Source of the DNA: CAXXFQ01 sp963674475
GTDB lineage: Bacteria; Planctomycetota; Planctomycetia; Pirellulales; Thermoguttaceae
Reading direction: 5' to 3'
NCBI GenBank assembly: GCA_963674475.2
Contig: CAXXFQ010000024.1
Location: 558,001-622,000, forward strand
Length of the DNA: 64,000 bases
Of the stretch, positions 36,283 through 45,435 are shown piece after piece; position 1 is the first letter of the stretch; every line of letters starts with the position of its first letter. Made by a program: the position numbers and the translations under genes. The notes under the pieces are model-generated. The model ran no database searches. It was not told the origin of the DNA and saw nothing but the letters and a program-made list of their open reading frames with translations.

Positions 36283-36607
36283 AGAGACGATGGTTTTAGG
36301 TCAGTCTGACCCGACAAAGATGACAATTCGAATTCGCTCAAGTCGGGACCATCAGCAGACATCCCAGACCGATGCTTTAAGAGGCGGCTCTGCCGCCCGC
36401 GCTAACGAAAAACCCGAGAAAAACGGCTCTACCCATTTCGCATTGCCGAGAAAAAGCCCCGAAAACCCAGGCTTTCATGGAAAACTTTGCCCATCAGTAC
36501 CCAAGTCCGTCGTACCAATACGAGCACCCCATTTTTAGATCTCTTTCTAAACTATAAACATAATAAAGAGATAGAAAACCACGGCATCGGTCTACGGAAC
36601 CGAAGGG
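36283..36607 (+). repeat. R350 repeat, copy B
   Basis: Full-length copy of the ~325-bp unit, from GATGGTTTTAGGTCAGTC to GGTCTACGGAACCGAAGG. Its 5' flank (GGCTGTTCTAGATGAGAG) is shared with copy C at 41068 rather than with A or D, so at least two versions exist. An 82-codon ORF inside it does not align in frame with the other copies and is not considered a gene. Confidence 0.75.
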
Positions 36608-36769
36608 GTATTCTCGGCGTCGATGCTGGAACGAACTATCTCGACGTGTTTTCCCAGACGCAAACCCACTCGGTCGTGGATCGCCGACATCGAGGCATAC
36701 GACAACCTACCCTCACTGGCAAGAACCGTCGGCTGGGTGATTCCTGAGTGAAGATCTGTCAGACTAACC

Positions 36770-37610
36770 CTACCCTGCCTTCCGCTCATACCAGCTCAAG
36801 ACGCCGCCAAGCCGTTCGTGCCGAACCAGTTCGCCAAGTTCAAGCGTCTCGACTTCCTCCCGTGTCGCTTCGTCGAAGTTCGGCGGGCCGCGAACCGCGG
36901 CGGGCAATAGCGTGCGGCCTGATCCGCTTTGGAAAGTCTATCAAGCAAAAAAACTCGCACGCTACCGACCCGCGGTGCGGGCGCCGGTGGTGGTAGTAAT
37001 CGAGGTATTCGGATAGGATATGTCGGAGGTGGTTTTCGCCGAAGATGAGGAATCGGTCGAGGCATTCTCGCTTGATCGACCCGATGAATCGCTCGCAGTG
37101 GGCGTTCATGTTCGGCGAACGCGGCGGTATCTTTATGGTTTTGAGACCTCCCGACCGGATTGTTTTCTTGCCACTTTCACAAAGTTCTTATTGGGCTATT
37201 GCTCAAGCGGGTAAGAAGTTTTAGGTGGTTATGAAATGCCCTCAAAAAAAATTTTGCAGAACTTGGTGTCCATGTCATGGATGAGATAGCGAGGAGGAGT
37301 AGCGAATTCGTCGCAGACGACGCACAGGTTGCGCGCTTGCTGGATCATCCAGTGTTCGTTCGGATTGGGCGTCATGCCCAGGATTTTCACCTCGCGCGTG
37401 CCCGGGCAGATCAACGCCAGGATGTAATATTCAAGACGCCCGATTGGTGTCCAAACGCTTTTGGTGAAAAAGTCGCACGCCAGAAGCGTCTCCTTATGAC
37501 GTCTCAAGAACTCGGTTCAGGTATTGTTGTCCCGACCGGGCGGATTGGGACGAAATCCGTTTTCGCGAAGAATGTTGCAGACGGTTCCTCTTTTGATATC
37601 TGTTGCCACT
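36770..37610 (-). pseudogene. transposase remnant, integrase (rve) core, copy 2
   Basis: Longer copy of the element at 746-1242. From 37610 it reads RGTVCNILRENGFRPNPP, hits a TGA, then continues as TEFLRRHKETLLACDFFTKS, NPNEHWMIQQARNLC and PRYLIHDMDTKFCK. About 88 bp of unrelated sequence (~37162-37250) interrupts it, then PNMNAHCERFIGSIKRECLD and LDYYHHRRPHRG follow. P85 at 36885-36966 breaks it again before the C-terminus PPNFDEATREEVE and SWYERKAG. Several lesions make it inactive. Confidence 0.8.
36885..36966 (-). repeat. P85 palindromic repeat, copy 4
   Basis: Sits at exactly the same place in the transposase as the copy at 862-954 (after RPHRG), so the insertion predates duplication of the element. 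It shares GCAATAGCGTGCGGCCTGAT with that copy, while its other arm has diverged. Confidence 0.65.
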
Positions 37611-37642
37611 AATATTGAGGATGAAAAGAAAGACCTAACCAA

Positions 37643-38575
37643 ATGATCAGCCGTCGTTATTTTCTGAAAATCGCTGGTGGTCTGGCCGCCAGCGCAGGAG
37701 CCTTGGGAGTAGGTCCCATGGGCTTTCGTATTGCTCGAGCTTCCCGGGTTCATCAGTTGTCCGTGTGTGCTCCGAACGCCGCGAAGCTCGGCTGGCGGCT
37801 GGGAGCAATGTGGCGGCTGGGGCTTCAATGGAATAGCCCGAACTTGCCTACGTTTTACGAAGGGTTGGATCAAGTCGCCTCGCTCGGCCTGCATCACATT
37901 GAGGGCAGCACGCGACCAGAGCTCAGCAAGCAGTGTCCCGAGATTCACATCACCAACGCCATTTCAGACGAAACTTGTACGAAAGTGCTTGCGTGGATGG
38001 CCGAGAAGGACGTGAAGCTGACCAGTTACTACACGAATCTCAGCCGCGATAAGCAGAAGTGCCGCCATCAATTTGAGCTTGCCAAGAGGCTAGGCATCGA
38101 GACGTTTGTCGGCGAACCACCGCAGGACGCCTTTGACATGATCGAAAAGCTGTGCGAAGAATATCAGGTTAATTTCGCCATCCATAACCATGCCCCGCCG
38201 ACAAAGTACTGGAAGCCGGAAAGCATCTTGGCCGTATGCAAAGGACGCAGCAAACGGATCGGTGCCTGCGCCGACACGGGCCACTGGACACGTTCCGGCC
38301 TTGATCCGGTGGAGACGGTCAAGAAGTTGGGCAACCGCATCATATCCTTTCACCTTCGCGACATGAACCGGTTCGGCACCAAGGACGCCCATGATGTTGC
38401 CTGGGGAACCGGTAAGGGAAACATTCAGGGAATCTTAAAAGAGGTGCATCGCCAGGGCTTGAAACCGTTGTTCGTCATCGAGCATGAACATGAGACGCCG
38501 AACGCGTTGGCAGAAATTGTTCAAAGTATCCAGTACTTCGACAAAGTGGCCGCCCAGTTGGCCGTTTCGAAGTAG
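37643..38575 (+). CDS. Tat-exported xylose-isomerase-like TIM-barrel protein
   Basis: 310 residues with a twin-arginine signal (SRRYFLKIAGGLAASAGALG). The body is an AP-endonuclease-2/xylose-isomerase TIM barrel. Probable metal ligands are visible: E in FVGEPP, H in AIHNHAPP, D in CADTGHW, and E in VIEHEHE. Planctomycetes encode many such exported sugar isomerase/epimerase-like proteins, often next to Gfo/Idh/MocA oxidoreductases, as here (39048). The substrate is unknown. The start ATG at 37643 precedes the Arg pair directly. The transposase remnant ends only ~30 bp upstream, so the native promoter may have been replaced. No permease is next to it. Confidence 0.82.
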   Translation: MISRRYFLKIAGGLAASAGALGVGPMGFRIARASRVHQLSVCAPNAAKLGWRLGAMWRLGLQWNSPNLPTFYEGLDQVASLGLHHIEGSTRPELSKQCPEIHITNAISDETCTKVLAWMAEKDVKLTSYYTNLSRDKQKCRHQFELAKRLGIETFVGEPPQDAFDMIEKLCEEYQVNFAIHNHAPPTKYWKPESILAVCKGRSKRIGACADTGHWTRSGLDPVETVKKLGNRIISFHLRDMNRFGTKDAHDVAWGTGKGNIQGILKEVHRQGLKPLFVIEHEHETPNALAEIVQSIQYFDKVAAQLAVSK

Positions 38576-39047
38576 GGTTTTGATCGCGTCTTCATTCCAA
38601 GCCGGACAATGGGGCGATAGCCTCTTTTTCTGATTCGGATTTGAGATAAGTCTCAAATCCGGCTTGGGCGGTAAAAAGAAAGGCAATAGCCACACACATG
38701 GAAAAGGTTGTAGCATAACTCTGCGTTCTTTGCCTTGGTGACCACATGCCCCGTGTCCGTCATCCGTAGGGCACCTCAGTTTGCCATAATCATCAAGCCA
38801 TGTGTGAGTATTCGAATGAGGGTGCAGTGTTGAAATGTCGTAACGTAAAATGTCCCTCTTTTAATCAACTCCCAAACCGATTAAAATGAAAATATCAATC
38901 CCAAATCGCTAAAGGGCATTTCAATCCGGTGATCGCTGCACTTTCGGTTGCCATTGATGATTGGAAAACGTCAGAAGCTACATTAAAGCGATTTTCGCAA
39001 TCTGCTTACCAGTTATCTCACCCCGTGCCATGGAAGAGTTTGATCCC
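38576..39047. other. intergenic with a hairpin and a solo IS3 end
   Basis: Holds an 11-bp perfect inverted repeat, CGGATTTGAGA-TAAG-TCTCAAATCCG, at about 38636-38661. It has no T-run after it on the plus strand and may end the isomerase transcript. A lone IS3 end lies at 38748-38778. No gene is seen; 260 bp of AT-rich DNA precede the oxidoreductase. Confidence 0.5.
38748..38778 (-). mobile_element. solo left end of the IS3-type element
   Basis: Thirty-one bases identical to the outer end of the IS3 copies at 6579, 19167 and 40487 (CCGTCATCCGTAGGGCACCT followed by CA), without any transposase sequence. GGTGACC, as in the right end at 18551, lies ten bases away. This may therefore be a nearly complete collapse of the element to its two tips. 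Confidence 0.6.
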
Positions 39048-40418
39048 ATGTCAAATTTCAAACAAACCACTCGTCGTCAATTTCTCAAAGGTATGGCTGC
39101 AGGTGGGGCCACAACCATTTTACTTCCGTCAATCAATCGAGCCATGGGATTTGAGTCGCCCAACGATCGTCCGGTTTTTGCGACGATTGGACTAAGAAAC
39201 CAAGGTTGGGCTATCACGAAAAAGTCGACGCCGTATGCTGATTTTGCCGCACTGGCGGATCTCGATTCGAAAGTGCTCGGAGTCAATGTCGAAGAGACCG
39301 AAAAAAGACAAGGCAAAAAACCGGATGCCTATAAGGATTATCGCAAGATACTCGACCGGAAGGATATCGACGCTGTCATGATCGCCACGCCGGACCACTG
39401 GCACGCCAAGATCGCGGTCGAAGCAATGCTTGCCGGCAAGGATGTCTATTGCGAAAAACCTCTCACGCTAACCATCGGCGAAGGAAAACTTATTGAGAAG
39501 GTAGTTAAAGAGACGGGCCGTGTTTTTCAAGTCGGTACCATGCAGCGAACCGAATTTAATCACCGCTTTCTCAAGGCGATCGCGATGATAGAAGATGGGC
39601 GCATCGGCAAGGTCAAAAAGGTGACCTGCGGCATTGGCGGCAACATTCCTGTTGCGGTCGTTCCCGTTGCTCCCGTTCCAAAGGGGCTCGATTGGGAATT
39701 TTGGCTCGGTCCAGCGCCGAAGGCTCCTTATCGGGCTCTTCCCGAAATGCGAGAAGGATACGGTGGTGGTGTACCGTTTTATAGCAACGGGCACTACTCC
39801 TTCCGATACTGGTACGAGTATTCCGGCGGAAAAATGGCCGACTGGGGTGCCCACCATGTCGACATCGCATCTTGGGCAATTGGTGCCAACGATACCGGCC
39901 CGAGCAAAGTGACGCCTGTCGAGTATACTATGGCAACCGAGTACAAAGATGGCTATCCCGTCTACGATAACCGATACAATGTTGCGACCAGCTTCAGCCT
40001 CCGCGTTGATATGCCAAACGACATCGAAATGGTCATCACAAGCAAGGGAGACAACGGCATTCTTTTCGAAGGTTCCGAAGGTCGATTTTTCGTCAACCGC
40101 GGCAAGCTTGTCGGAAAGCCCGTCGAAGACCTGAAGACCAATCCGCTGCCCGAAGGAGCCCTCGAAAAGGTTTACGGTGGAGAGTTGAAAAACAATCACA
40201 CCCATAACTTTGTCGACTCCATGAAGTCAAGGAAGCAGCCGATTTCAGACGTCTGGTCGCATAACCGCATGCTCGAAATTTGCCACCTATCGAACATCGC
40301 AATGCGTTTGGGTCGAGAACTTAATTGGGATCCGGTCAAACGAGAGATCGTTGCCGACGACCAAGCCAACTCGTTCCTCCAGCGAAAAAACCGCAAGGGC
40401 TACGAAATCAACATGTAG
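39048..40418 (+). CDS. Tat-exported Gfo/Idh/MocA-family oxidoreductase
   Basis: 456 residues from ATG 39048, which puts the twin-arginine motif TTRRQFLKGMAAGG at the N-terminus; upstream in-frame ATGs (39030, 38961) would bury it. A Rossmann domain (VFATIGLRNQGWAI in place of the usual GxGxxG; DAVMIATPDHWHAKIAVEAM; GKDVYCEKPLTLTI, with the conserved EKP) is followed by the C-terminal alpha/beta domain (KMADWGAHHVDIASWAI). Family members oxidise or reduce sugars using a tightly bound NAD(P), and exported ones fold in the cytoplasm first, which fits Tat. It lies downstream of the Tat isomerase on the same strand, but 470 bp and an IS end separate them. The sugar is unknown. Confidence 0.88.
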   Translation: MSNFKQTTRRQFLKGMAAGGATTILLPSINRAMGFESPNDRPVFATIGLRNQGWAITKKSTPYADFAALADLDSKVLGVNVEETEKRQGKKPDAYKDYRKILDRKDIDAVMIATPDHWHAKIAVEAMLAGKDVYCEKPLTLTIGEGKLIEKVVKETGRVFQVGTMQRTEFNHRFLKAIAMIEDGRIGKVKKVTCGIGGNIPVAVVPVAPVPKGLDWEFWLGPAPKAPYRALPEMREGYGGGVPFYSNGHYSFRYWYEYSGGKMADWGAHHVDIASWAIGANDTGPSKVTPVEYTMATEYKDGYPVYDNRYNVATSFSLRVDMPNDIEMVITSKGDNGILFEGSEGRFFVNRGKLVGKPVEDLKTNPLPEGALEKVYGGELKNNHTHNFVDSMKSRKQPISDVWSHNRMLEICHLSNIAMRLGRELNWDPVKREIVADDQANSFLQRKNRKGYEINM

Positions 40419-40486
40419 GCCTTGTCAACGAAAACACAAGGGTATGTAAGGATGACATATCGGCGGTGCGTCGGTTTTGATCTACT

Positions 40487-40656
40487 TGAGATGCCCTACG
40501 GATGACGGACTCGGGGCATGCGGGAAAATGCATGCTATTTTACTTTTAAAAGGAGCGTGTCCATCATGGAAAAGCAAAAACGCTATGGCAAGGATTTTAA
40601 AATCCAGGCGGCCGAACTCGTCCTCAAACAGGGCAATTCCATGGTCAAGCGGCCCC
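40487..40656 (+). pseudogene. IS3-family 5' end fragment, copy C
   Basis: Begins with the IS3 left end (TGAGATGCCCTACGGATGAC), then the same leader and ribosome binding site. OrfA (ATG 40566) reads MEKQKRYGKDFKIQAAELVL and KQGNSMVK before it meets P85 at 40657. It lacks the early frameshift seen in the other two copies, so it preserves the better reading frame for this part of OrfA. Confidence 0.75.
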
Positions 40657-40748
40657 GACTGCCGAAGGCGTGCGTCATTTTTTCGCTCAGGAAAATTATC
40701 TGAAGCGAGCCAAGTCGCACGCATTCGCCCGCCGCGGCTCGCGGCCCC
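40657..40748 (+). repeat. P85 palindromic repeat, copy 5
   Basis: Joins the IS3 fragment to the RHS fragment, exactly as at 8919-9008. It reads GACTGCCGAAGGCGTGCGTC on the left and AGTCGCACGCATTCGCCC on the right. Confidence 0.65.
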
Positions 40749-40752
40749 CTCT

Positions 40753-40871
40753 GGCTTCAGCGGCGGCAACGCCAACCTCTACCGCAACTGCGGCAACAAC
40801 AGCCCCCCAACTACAACGACCCCACCGGCCTCATCGCCTGGAATGATCGAGGAGGCACTTTACAGCAGTGA
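40753..40871 (+). pseudogene. RHS/YD-repeat core 3' fragment, copy B
   Basis: Encodes GFSGGNANLYRNCGNNS, then a one-base insertion in a C run shifts the frame. The next frame reads NYNDPTGLIAWNDRGG and ends in TGA at 40869-40871. Same relic as 9009-9131. Confidence 0.7.
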
Positions 40872-41398
40872 GGGAAAAAGAGAATGAGGTTCTGGTACGA
40901 TTAGGCTCCCAGCGATAGCAGCCAACTCCGACACAATCGCCGCTGCCGCCATCAAAAAGACCGATTAAAAAATCGCCTTCATCGCCTGCTCTCGACTGAG
41001 TTTAACCGGATGACAAACAATTGCACCCCACTGAAATCGCCGCCTAAAAAGAGGTTTGGCTGTTCTAGATGAGAGGCGATGTCTTAAGCCAGTCTGGCCA
41101 GGCAAAAATGACAATTCGAAATCGCTCAAGTCGGGACCATCAGCAGACATCCCAGACCGATACTCTAAGAGGCGGACTCAACCGCCCGCGCTAGCGAAAA
41201 GCCCGAGAAAAACAGTTCCATCCGTTTCGCATCGCCAAGAAAAGCCCGGAAAACCCAGGCTTTCATGGAAAACTGTGCCCATCAGTACCCAAGTCGTTTG
41301 TTCCAATATGGGACCCCCACTTTTTGATCTCTTTCGAACTATAGACAGGCGTAAAGAAATAAAAACCGATACCATCGGTCTGCGGAACCGCAGGAGGG
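40872..41398 (+). repeat. RHS 3' flank plus R350 repeat, copy C
   Basis: The flank (CATCAAAAAGACCGATTAAA; TTTAACCGGATGACAAACAA) matches that at 9132-9330. R350 then runs from about 41068 (GATGTCTTAAGCCAGTC) to GGTCTGCGGAACCGCAGG. From 41399 to 41686 no gene or repeat is recognised. Confidence 0.7.
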
Positions 41399-41686
41399 GA
41401 GGGGCAAAACGGTCCACTCATGACGACTCTGCCGTCGCCACCCGTCGAGAAAGGCCCAATGACTGGCCCCGTAATACGGTTCCAACGCAAGAATTTTCAT
41501 TCCGATTTCAATCCACGGTTCCTCTGACTATTTTCAACGTCACTGCGTTTTACTCTATTTTTCACTTTTATCTCAGGCAAGCGACACCTGTCAGATAAGC
41601 GGCCCGATCTGACAAAAACAAAGGCCCCTTGGAGTACGAAATCACATCCAAAAAACCTTCGTGATGGAATCAAAATGGTCAAGAGC

Positions 41687-43918
41687 TTACCACGCATTGG
41701 TCGGGACTATTTCCCACGCTTGCAATGACTCGACCTGGACGTCGCCCCCTTTGGCAAACAGGACGATGCCGAAACTCTTCGGGTCGGCCGGGTAGATCCG
41801 CTGACAGAGGGCCTGCCGATCGTTGGCGAAAACCTCCAAGATCGAACGGTCGATATAAACGGTCAGATCGAGCGTTTCGCCGTCGGCCAATTCGAATGGG
41901 GCCTCTTGCTTGGTCAGTTCCGGGTTGCCATGATCTTTGGAAACGCGACCTTGAGCAAGGACAAATTCACGATATTTATGGCCACCGGTGCTCGATTTTG
42001 AAACGTCGACCACCAAGGACTTCTTTTCGAGGTCGACTACCACAGGCGTTTCTTCCTTGCCGTCTGGGCTGCAGCAGACCTTCAGCCCAAAACGTTTCAC
42101 TCCTTTGCCAGGGCGTAATTTAAGGTTCAGTTCGAGTGTGTTCCCCTCGATCCCGTCGAGTTTTATTGGCTGACCGTTTTTGACGATCAAATTTTCAAGA
42201 CTTTTTTCGTTTTTCCGAAGCCGCTTGAGCTCTTCGATCGGTTCGATCTTGAGCGATCCATCCCTGGCCAACGACAAGACGCGGGGTAAGCTCATCGTTC
42301 CGCACCATTCGCCGCCCGGATTCCAACTGCCGGCCGTCCAAAGGTCACTATGAAGGACCCAGGCCCACATGATCCGACGTCCTTGATTATCGACAAGGCT
42401 CTCCGGGGCGAAGAACGTCCCGCCGGGCCAGTTCATCCGACCGTGGGTTTCCGGGTGAAACTGTTCGTCTTTCCAATCGCCCAGATAATATCGACAGCCT
42501 CGAGGGTGGCTGATCCCGAGCATCATATATTTGTCGCCCAACTTGAAGAAGTCGGGACATGAAAGGTCTTCGAAATCGTCGACCCCTTCGGCCTGATGGT
42601 GCAGAAACGGTCCGACGTATTCCCATTTATCGAGCGTCTTCGCCTTGAATACACTCGGCGGAGTGCCGCCGAAGACGGCGTAATACGTATCCCCTTCGAC
42701 CCAACCGTGCGGGTCCCACGACTGGAATTTCTTCTTGTTCGGATCGTCGTCTGCCGGGTTGGGGACAATCGGATTGCTCGGCAACTTGGTCCAATGGTCC
42801 AGATTCGGGTCGCTGCAGGTGGCAATACAGTTCCCCGCTCCGACGCCATGAAAGAGCATCGTCGCTTCACCCTTTTTATTGACAAAGCAGCTGCCGCTGA
42901 AGATCCCTCGGTCCGGTCCATCGGGCGAGGGGACCAACCACGGCTCGTGCCAACGCCAGTGCAGCAGGTCGTTACTTGAAACGTGTCCCCAGCAGCAACC
43001 CCGTTCGTCCGTAAAAATATAACCGAGGTGGTATTCCCCGTTCCAAAAGATCGCCCCATTGGGATCAAACGGAATTGCACAACCTTCCGGTGTCACGAAG
43101 TGGTAGGTCGGTCGGTACGGATCGGCCAGAAGCCGCTTGCGAATCTTCCGGCTACTGCCGATCAGGTTTTCTCCCTTGGGCGCTTGATTGAGCTTGGCCA
43201 GAATTTGGTTCTTCCGCGGCATCGCCATCCACGTCGGGGTTCCTTCTCCTCGGAGGACCAATTTCCCGTCGACCACCTTGACATCACCCATCGTCACCGA
43301 ATCGACAAAACGGCCCGCCAGATCACGGGCGCTGCCGTCCTCGAACGTCCACCAGGCGACCGGTGCCGGTTTGGACGGCCGGTTCGGTTTCAGTGCCGCG
43401 ATCTGTTCGAGCGTAAGAGCCCGATCATAAATCCGCGCGTCGTCGATCGCCCCGGTGAAGGCGGCGTTGTTGCCGGTAACATGACGCTTCCCGATCATCA
43501 CGACACTTTCCGGACCAAAGTTCATCAAACCGGCGCCCGGCATATACGAAACGTACGGTTTGGCATCCCGATAGATCGAGATTTCCCCATCTTGGTCATA
43601 GACAATCGCTATTTGAACAAACGTCGACGGCCCGGCCGTCTCTTCGGCGTTGGCCTTTTGGTCGGCTTGGGTACGAGAAAACCCGTTGCTCCCGGCCATC
43701 CACCGTTTGGCAACCTTCTCGCCAAAGACAATGCCGTCGAAACCGTTATGCAAGTTGTCGATCGTCAATGCCGAACCGCCACGCTGATCCAAATTATCCG
43801 GCGCGGCCCAAACGACGAGCGTTTTCGCTTGAATCGGCTTGATTTCATCCGCCGAGGCCAAGCCCAAAAAAGTCGGCAATAAAAATACGGCCAGAACCAA
43901 AAAACGAAAATTTCTCAT
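41687..43918 (-). CDS. secreted GH32-family protein with N-terminal LamG domain
   Basis: 743 residues with a signal peptide (FLVLAVFLLPTFLGLASA). Residues ~25-178 form a LamG/concanavalin-like domain ending in DDARIYDRALTLEQIAAL. A second linker domain leads to a GH32 five-bladed propeller (~265-580) and a beta-sandwich (~590-735, ending in a VYIDRSILEVFAND motif typical of GH32). The nucleophile position is FDPNG (D285) and the stabiliser WDPHG (D402), but the usual acid/base ECP is replaced by LSCP at 452-455. GH32 enzymes split fructans or sucrose. Here activity is doubtful, or Glu450 may substitute. It follows the sugar porter on the minus strand, with a P113 palindrome between them. Confidence 0.85.
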   Translation of the reverse strand: MRNFRFLVLAVFLLPTFLGLASADEIKPIQAKTLVVWAAPDNLDQRGGSALTIDNLHNGFDGIVFGEKVAKRWMAGSNGFSRTQADQKANAEETAGPSTFVQIAIVYDQDGEISIYRDAKPYVSYMPGAGLMNFGPESVVMIGKRHVTGNNAAFTGAIDDARIYDRALTLEQIAALKPNRPSKPAPVAWWTFEDGSARDLAGRFVDSVTMGDVKVVDGKLVLRGEGTPTWMAMPRKNQILAKLNQAPKGENLIGSSRKIRKRLLADPYRPTYHFVTPEGCAIPFDPNGAIFWNGEYHLGYIFTDERGCCWGHVSSNDLLHWRWHEPWLVPSPDGPDRGIFSGSCFVNKKGEATMLFHGVGAGNCIATCSDPNLDHWTKLPSNPIVPNPADDDPNKKKFQSWDPHGWVEGDTYYAVFGGTPPSVFKAKTLDKWEYVGPFLHHQAEGVDDFEDLSCPDFFKLGDKYMMLGISHPRGCRYYLGDWKDEQFHPETHGRMNWPGGTFFAPESLVDNQGRRIMWAWVLHSDLWTAGSWNPGGEWCGTMSLPRVLSLARDGSLKIEPIEELKRLRKNEKSLENLIVKNGQPIKLDGIEGNTLELNLKLRPGKGVKRFGLKVCCSPDGKEETPVVVDLEKKSLVVDVSKSSTGGHKYREFVLAQGRVSKDHGNPELTKQEAPFELADGETLDLTVYIDRSILEVFANDRQALCQRIYPADPKSFGIVLFAKGGDVQVESLQAWEIVPTNAW

Positions 43919-43929
43919 GGGATTCTCCT

Positions 43930-44041
43930 AATGAGCGCTGCAATGCCAATGAACCTTTCCTCGTACGAAAATCCAGTAAATTCGCCTGGTACAGACGCAT
44001 TTGCGGCTGCGTGAGATCATTGACTACATCGACTTCAATAA
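43930..44041 (+). repeat. P113 palindromic element, copy 2
   Basis: Fills most of the 161-bp gap between the sugar porter stop and the GH32 start. Same sub-type as 47869-47980, with TCGTACGA in the left arm. The central hairpin CGCCTGGTACAGACG has one mismatch. Because the unit is palindromic, transcripts of either strand could form the same structure. Confidence 0.78.
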
Positions 44042-44079
44042 TTCTTGTTGCTATTCACAAAAGCAATGGTTCCTTGATT

Positions 44080-45435
44080 TTAATCGATCCCTAACTGTTT
44101 TTGGATGCGTTCCAGCGAAATCCCTTTGGTTTCAGGCAGAACGAGCCAGACGAAGAGGAAGTGGACGACCATCATCGCGGAAAAGAAGGCAAAGCAATTG
44201 CCCGGGCCGATCCAGGGGATGCTGGCGGCGATAGGGAACGTTTGCGAAACCAAGGCCGCCATGGCCCAATGCGTGAAACTGCCCAAGGCCTGGCCTTTGG
44301 CGCGGACCTTGTTGGGGAAGATTTCGGAAATGAATACCCAGATGACGGCCCCTTGCGAAAAACCGAAAAAGAGGATGTAGCCGATGAAGTAGACCATGAT
44401 TTGGCGGCCCACGTCTTCAGCGTCGCCGATGGTGTAAAACTTCCAGGCGACCAATGCCAGGAAGAGTACCATGCCGACCGACCCTACCATCAAGAGTAAC
44501 TTACGGCCGAATTTGTCCATCAGCACCATTCCGATAGCCGTAGAGATGACCAGCGTGATGCCGACAGGGATGGATTGCAGCAGGGCCGTGTCGGAATTCG
44601 AACCGCCCATCGAAAACACCTTGGGGGCATAGTACAACAGGGCGTTGATGCCGGTGAACTGATTGAATGCCGCCAGCGCTACGGCCGCCATGACGGGGAA
44701 GTTGTATTTCGGTTGGAAGAGCGATTCGTGGGCAACGTCGTACTGTTCGTGCAGCGATTCGACGATCTCTTCGACCTCGGCTTCAACGTCTTCTGAGCCG
44801 AGCTTCGCGAAGACGCCGCGGGCTTCGTCAACGCGTTTCTTTTCAATCAACCACCGTGGGCTGCGCGGGATCGTGAACAACAGGCAGAAGAACAAAGCGG
44901 CAGGTACTGCCTCGATGCCGAACATCCATCGCCATTGGTGGGCGTCGACTATCAGCGGGCAACTGGTCACGGCATAGTTCGAAACGTAGGCCAGGCAGAT
45001 GCCAAGACATACGTTCAGTTGCTGGGTGCACACCAGGAATCCGCGTATTTTCGCCGGTGAGATTTCCGCAATGTACATCGGCGAGACGACCGACGCCCCG
45101 CCTACGCCGATCCCGCCGATAAAGCGGAAAAATAACAGCGACGTCCAATTCCATGCGACGCCGCAGCCGAAAGCCGAGACGATATAGAAAATGGCCATCC
45201 AAACCAACACGGTCCGCCGCCCGAACGAATCGGACGGCCGACTGACGATGATCGACCCCAGGATCGTTCCGATCAGGGCGCTGACCACGGTGAACCCGAG
45301 CCCGCCTTGAGTTAAATCGAAGACCGACTCAAGTTGCCCGGTGGTTCCGGATATGACTGCCGTATCGAAACCGAACAGCAGTCCACCCAATGCGGCCACA
45401 ATAGTGCTGCGCACGAGACATGCGTTTATCTTCAC
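44080..45435 (-). CDS. MFS sugar porter
   Basis: 451 residues with 12 membrane helices. Sugar-porter signatures are present: GGLLFGFDTAVISG (helix 1), RPSDSFGRR (loop 2-3), FRFIGGIGVGG (helix 4), PMYIAEISPAKIRG (loop 4-5), QFTGINALLYYAPKVF (helix 7), DKFGRKLLL (loop 8-9) and PETKGISLE at the C-terminus. Such proteins are usually H+ symporters for hexoses or pentoses in the inner membrane. Its neighbours (GH32 enzymes and a sugar kinase) point to a monosaccharide released from a glycan, such as fructose or xylose. The gene is probably co-transcribed with the downstream GH32 gene at 41687. Start ATG 45435 has GGAGA nearby. Confidence 0.92.
   Translation of the reverse strand: MKINACLVRSTIVAALGGLLFGFDTAVISGTTGQLESVFDLTQGGLGFTVVSALIGTILGSIIVSRPSDSFGRRTVLVWMAIFYIVSAFGCGVAWNWTSLLFFRFIGGIGVGGASVVSPMYIAEISPAKIRGFLVCTQQLNVCLGICLAYVSNYAVTSCPLIVDAHQWRWMFGIEAVPAALFFCLLFTIPRSPRWLIEKKRVDEARGVFAKLGSEDVEAEVEEIVESLHEQYDVAHESLFQPKYNFPVMAAVALAAFNQFTGINALLYYAPKVFSMGGSNSDTALLQSIPVGITLVISTAIGMVLMDKFGRKLLLMVGSVGMVLFLALVAWKFYTIGDAEDVGRQIMVYFIGYILFFGFSQGAVIWVFISEIFPNKVRAKGQALGSFTHWAMAALVSQTFPIAASIPWIGPGNCFAFFSAMMVVHFLFVWLVLPETKGISLERIQKQLGID

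Noticed and set aside
36290..36538. 82-codon ORF in R350 copy B
   Set aside because: The frame is not conserved among R350 copies A, C and D, so the repeat is treated as non-coding.
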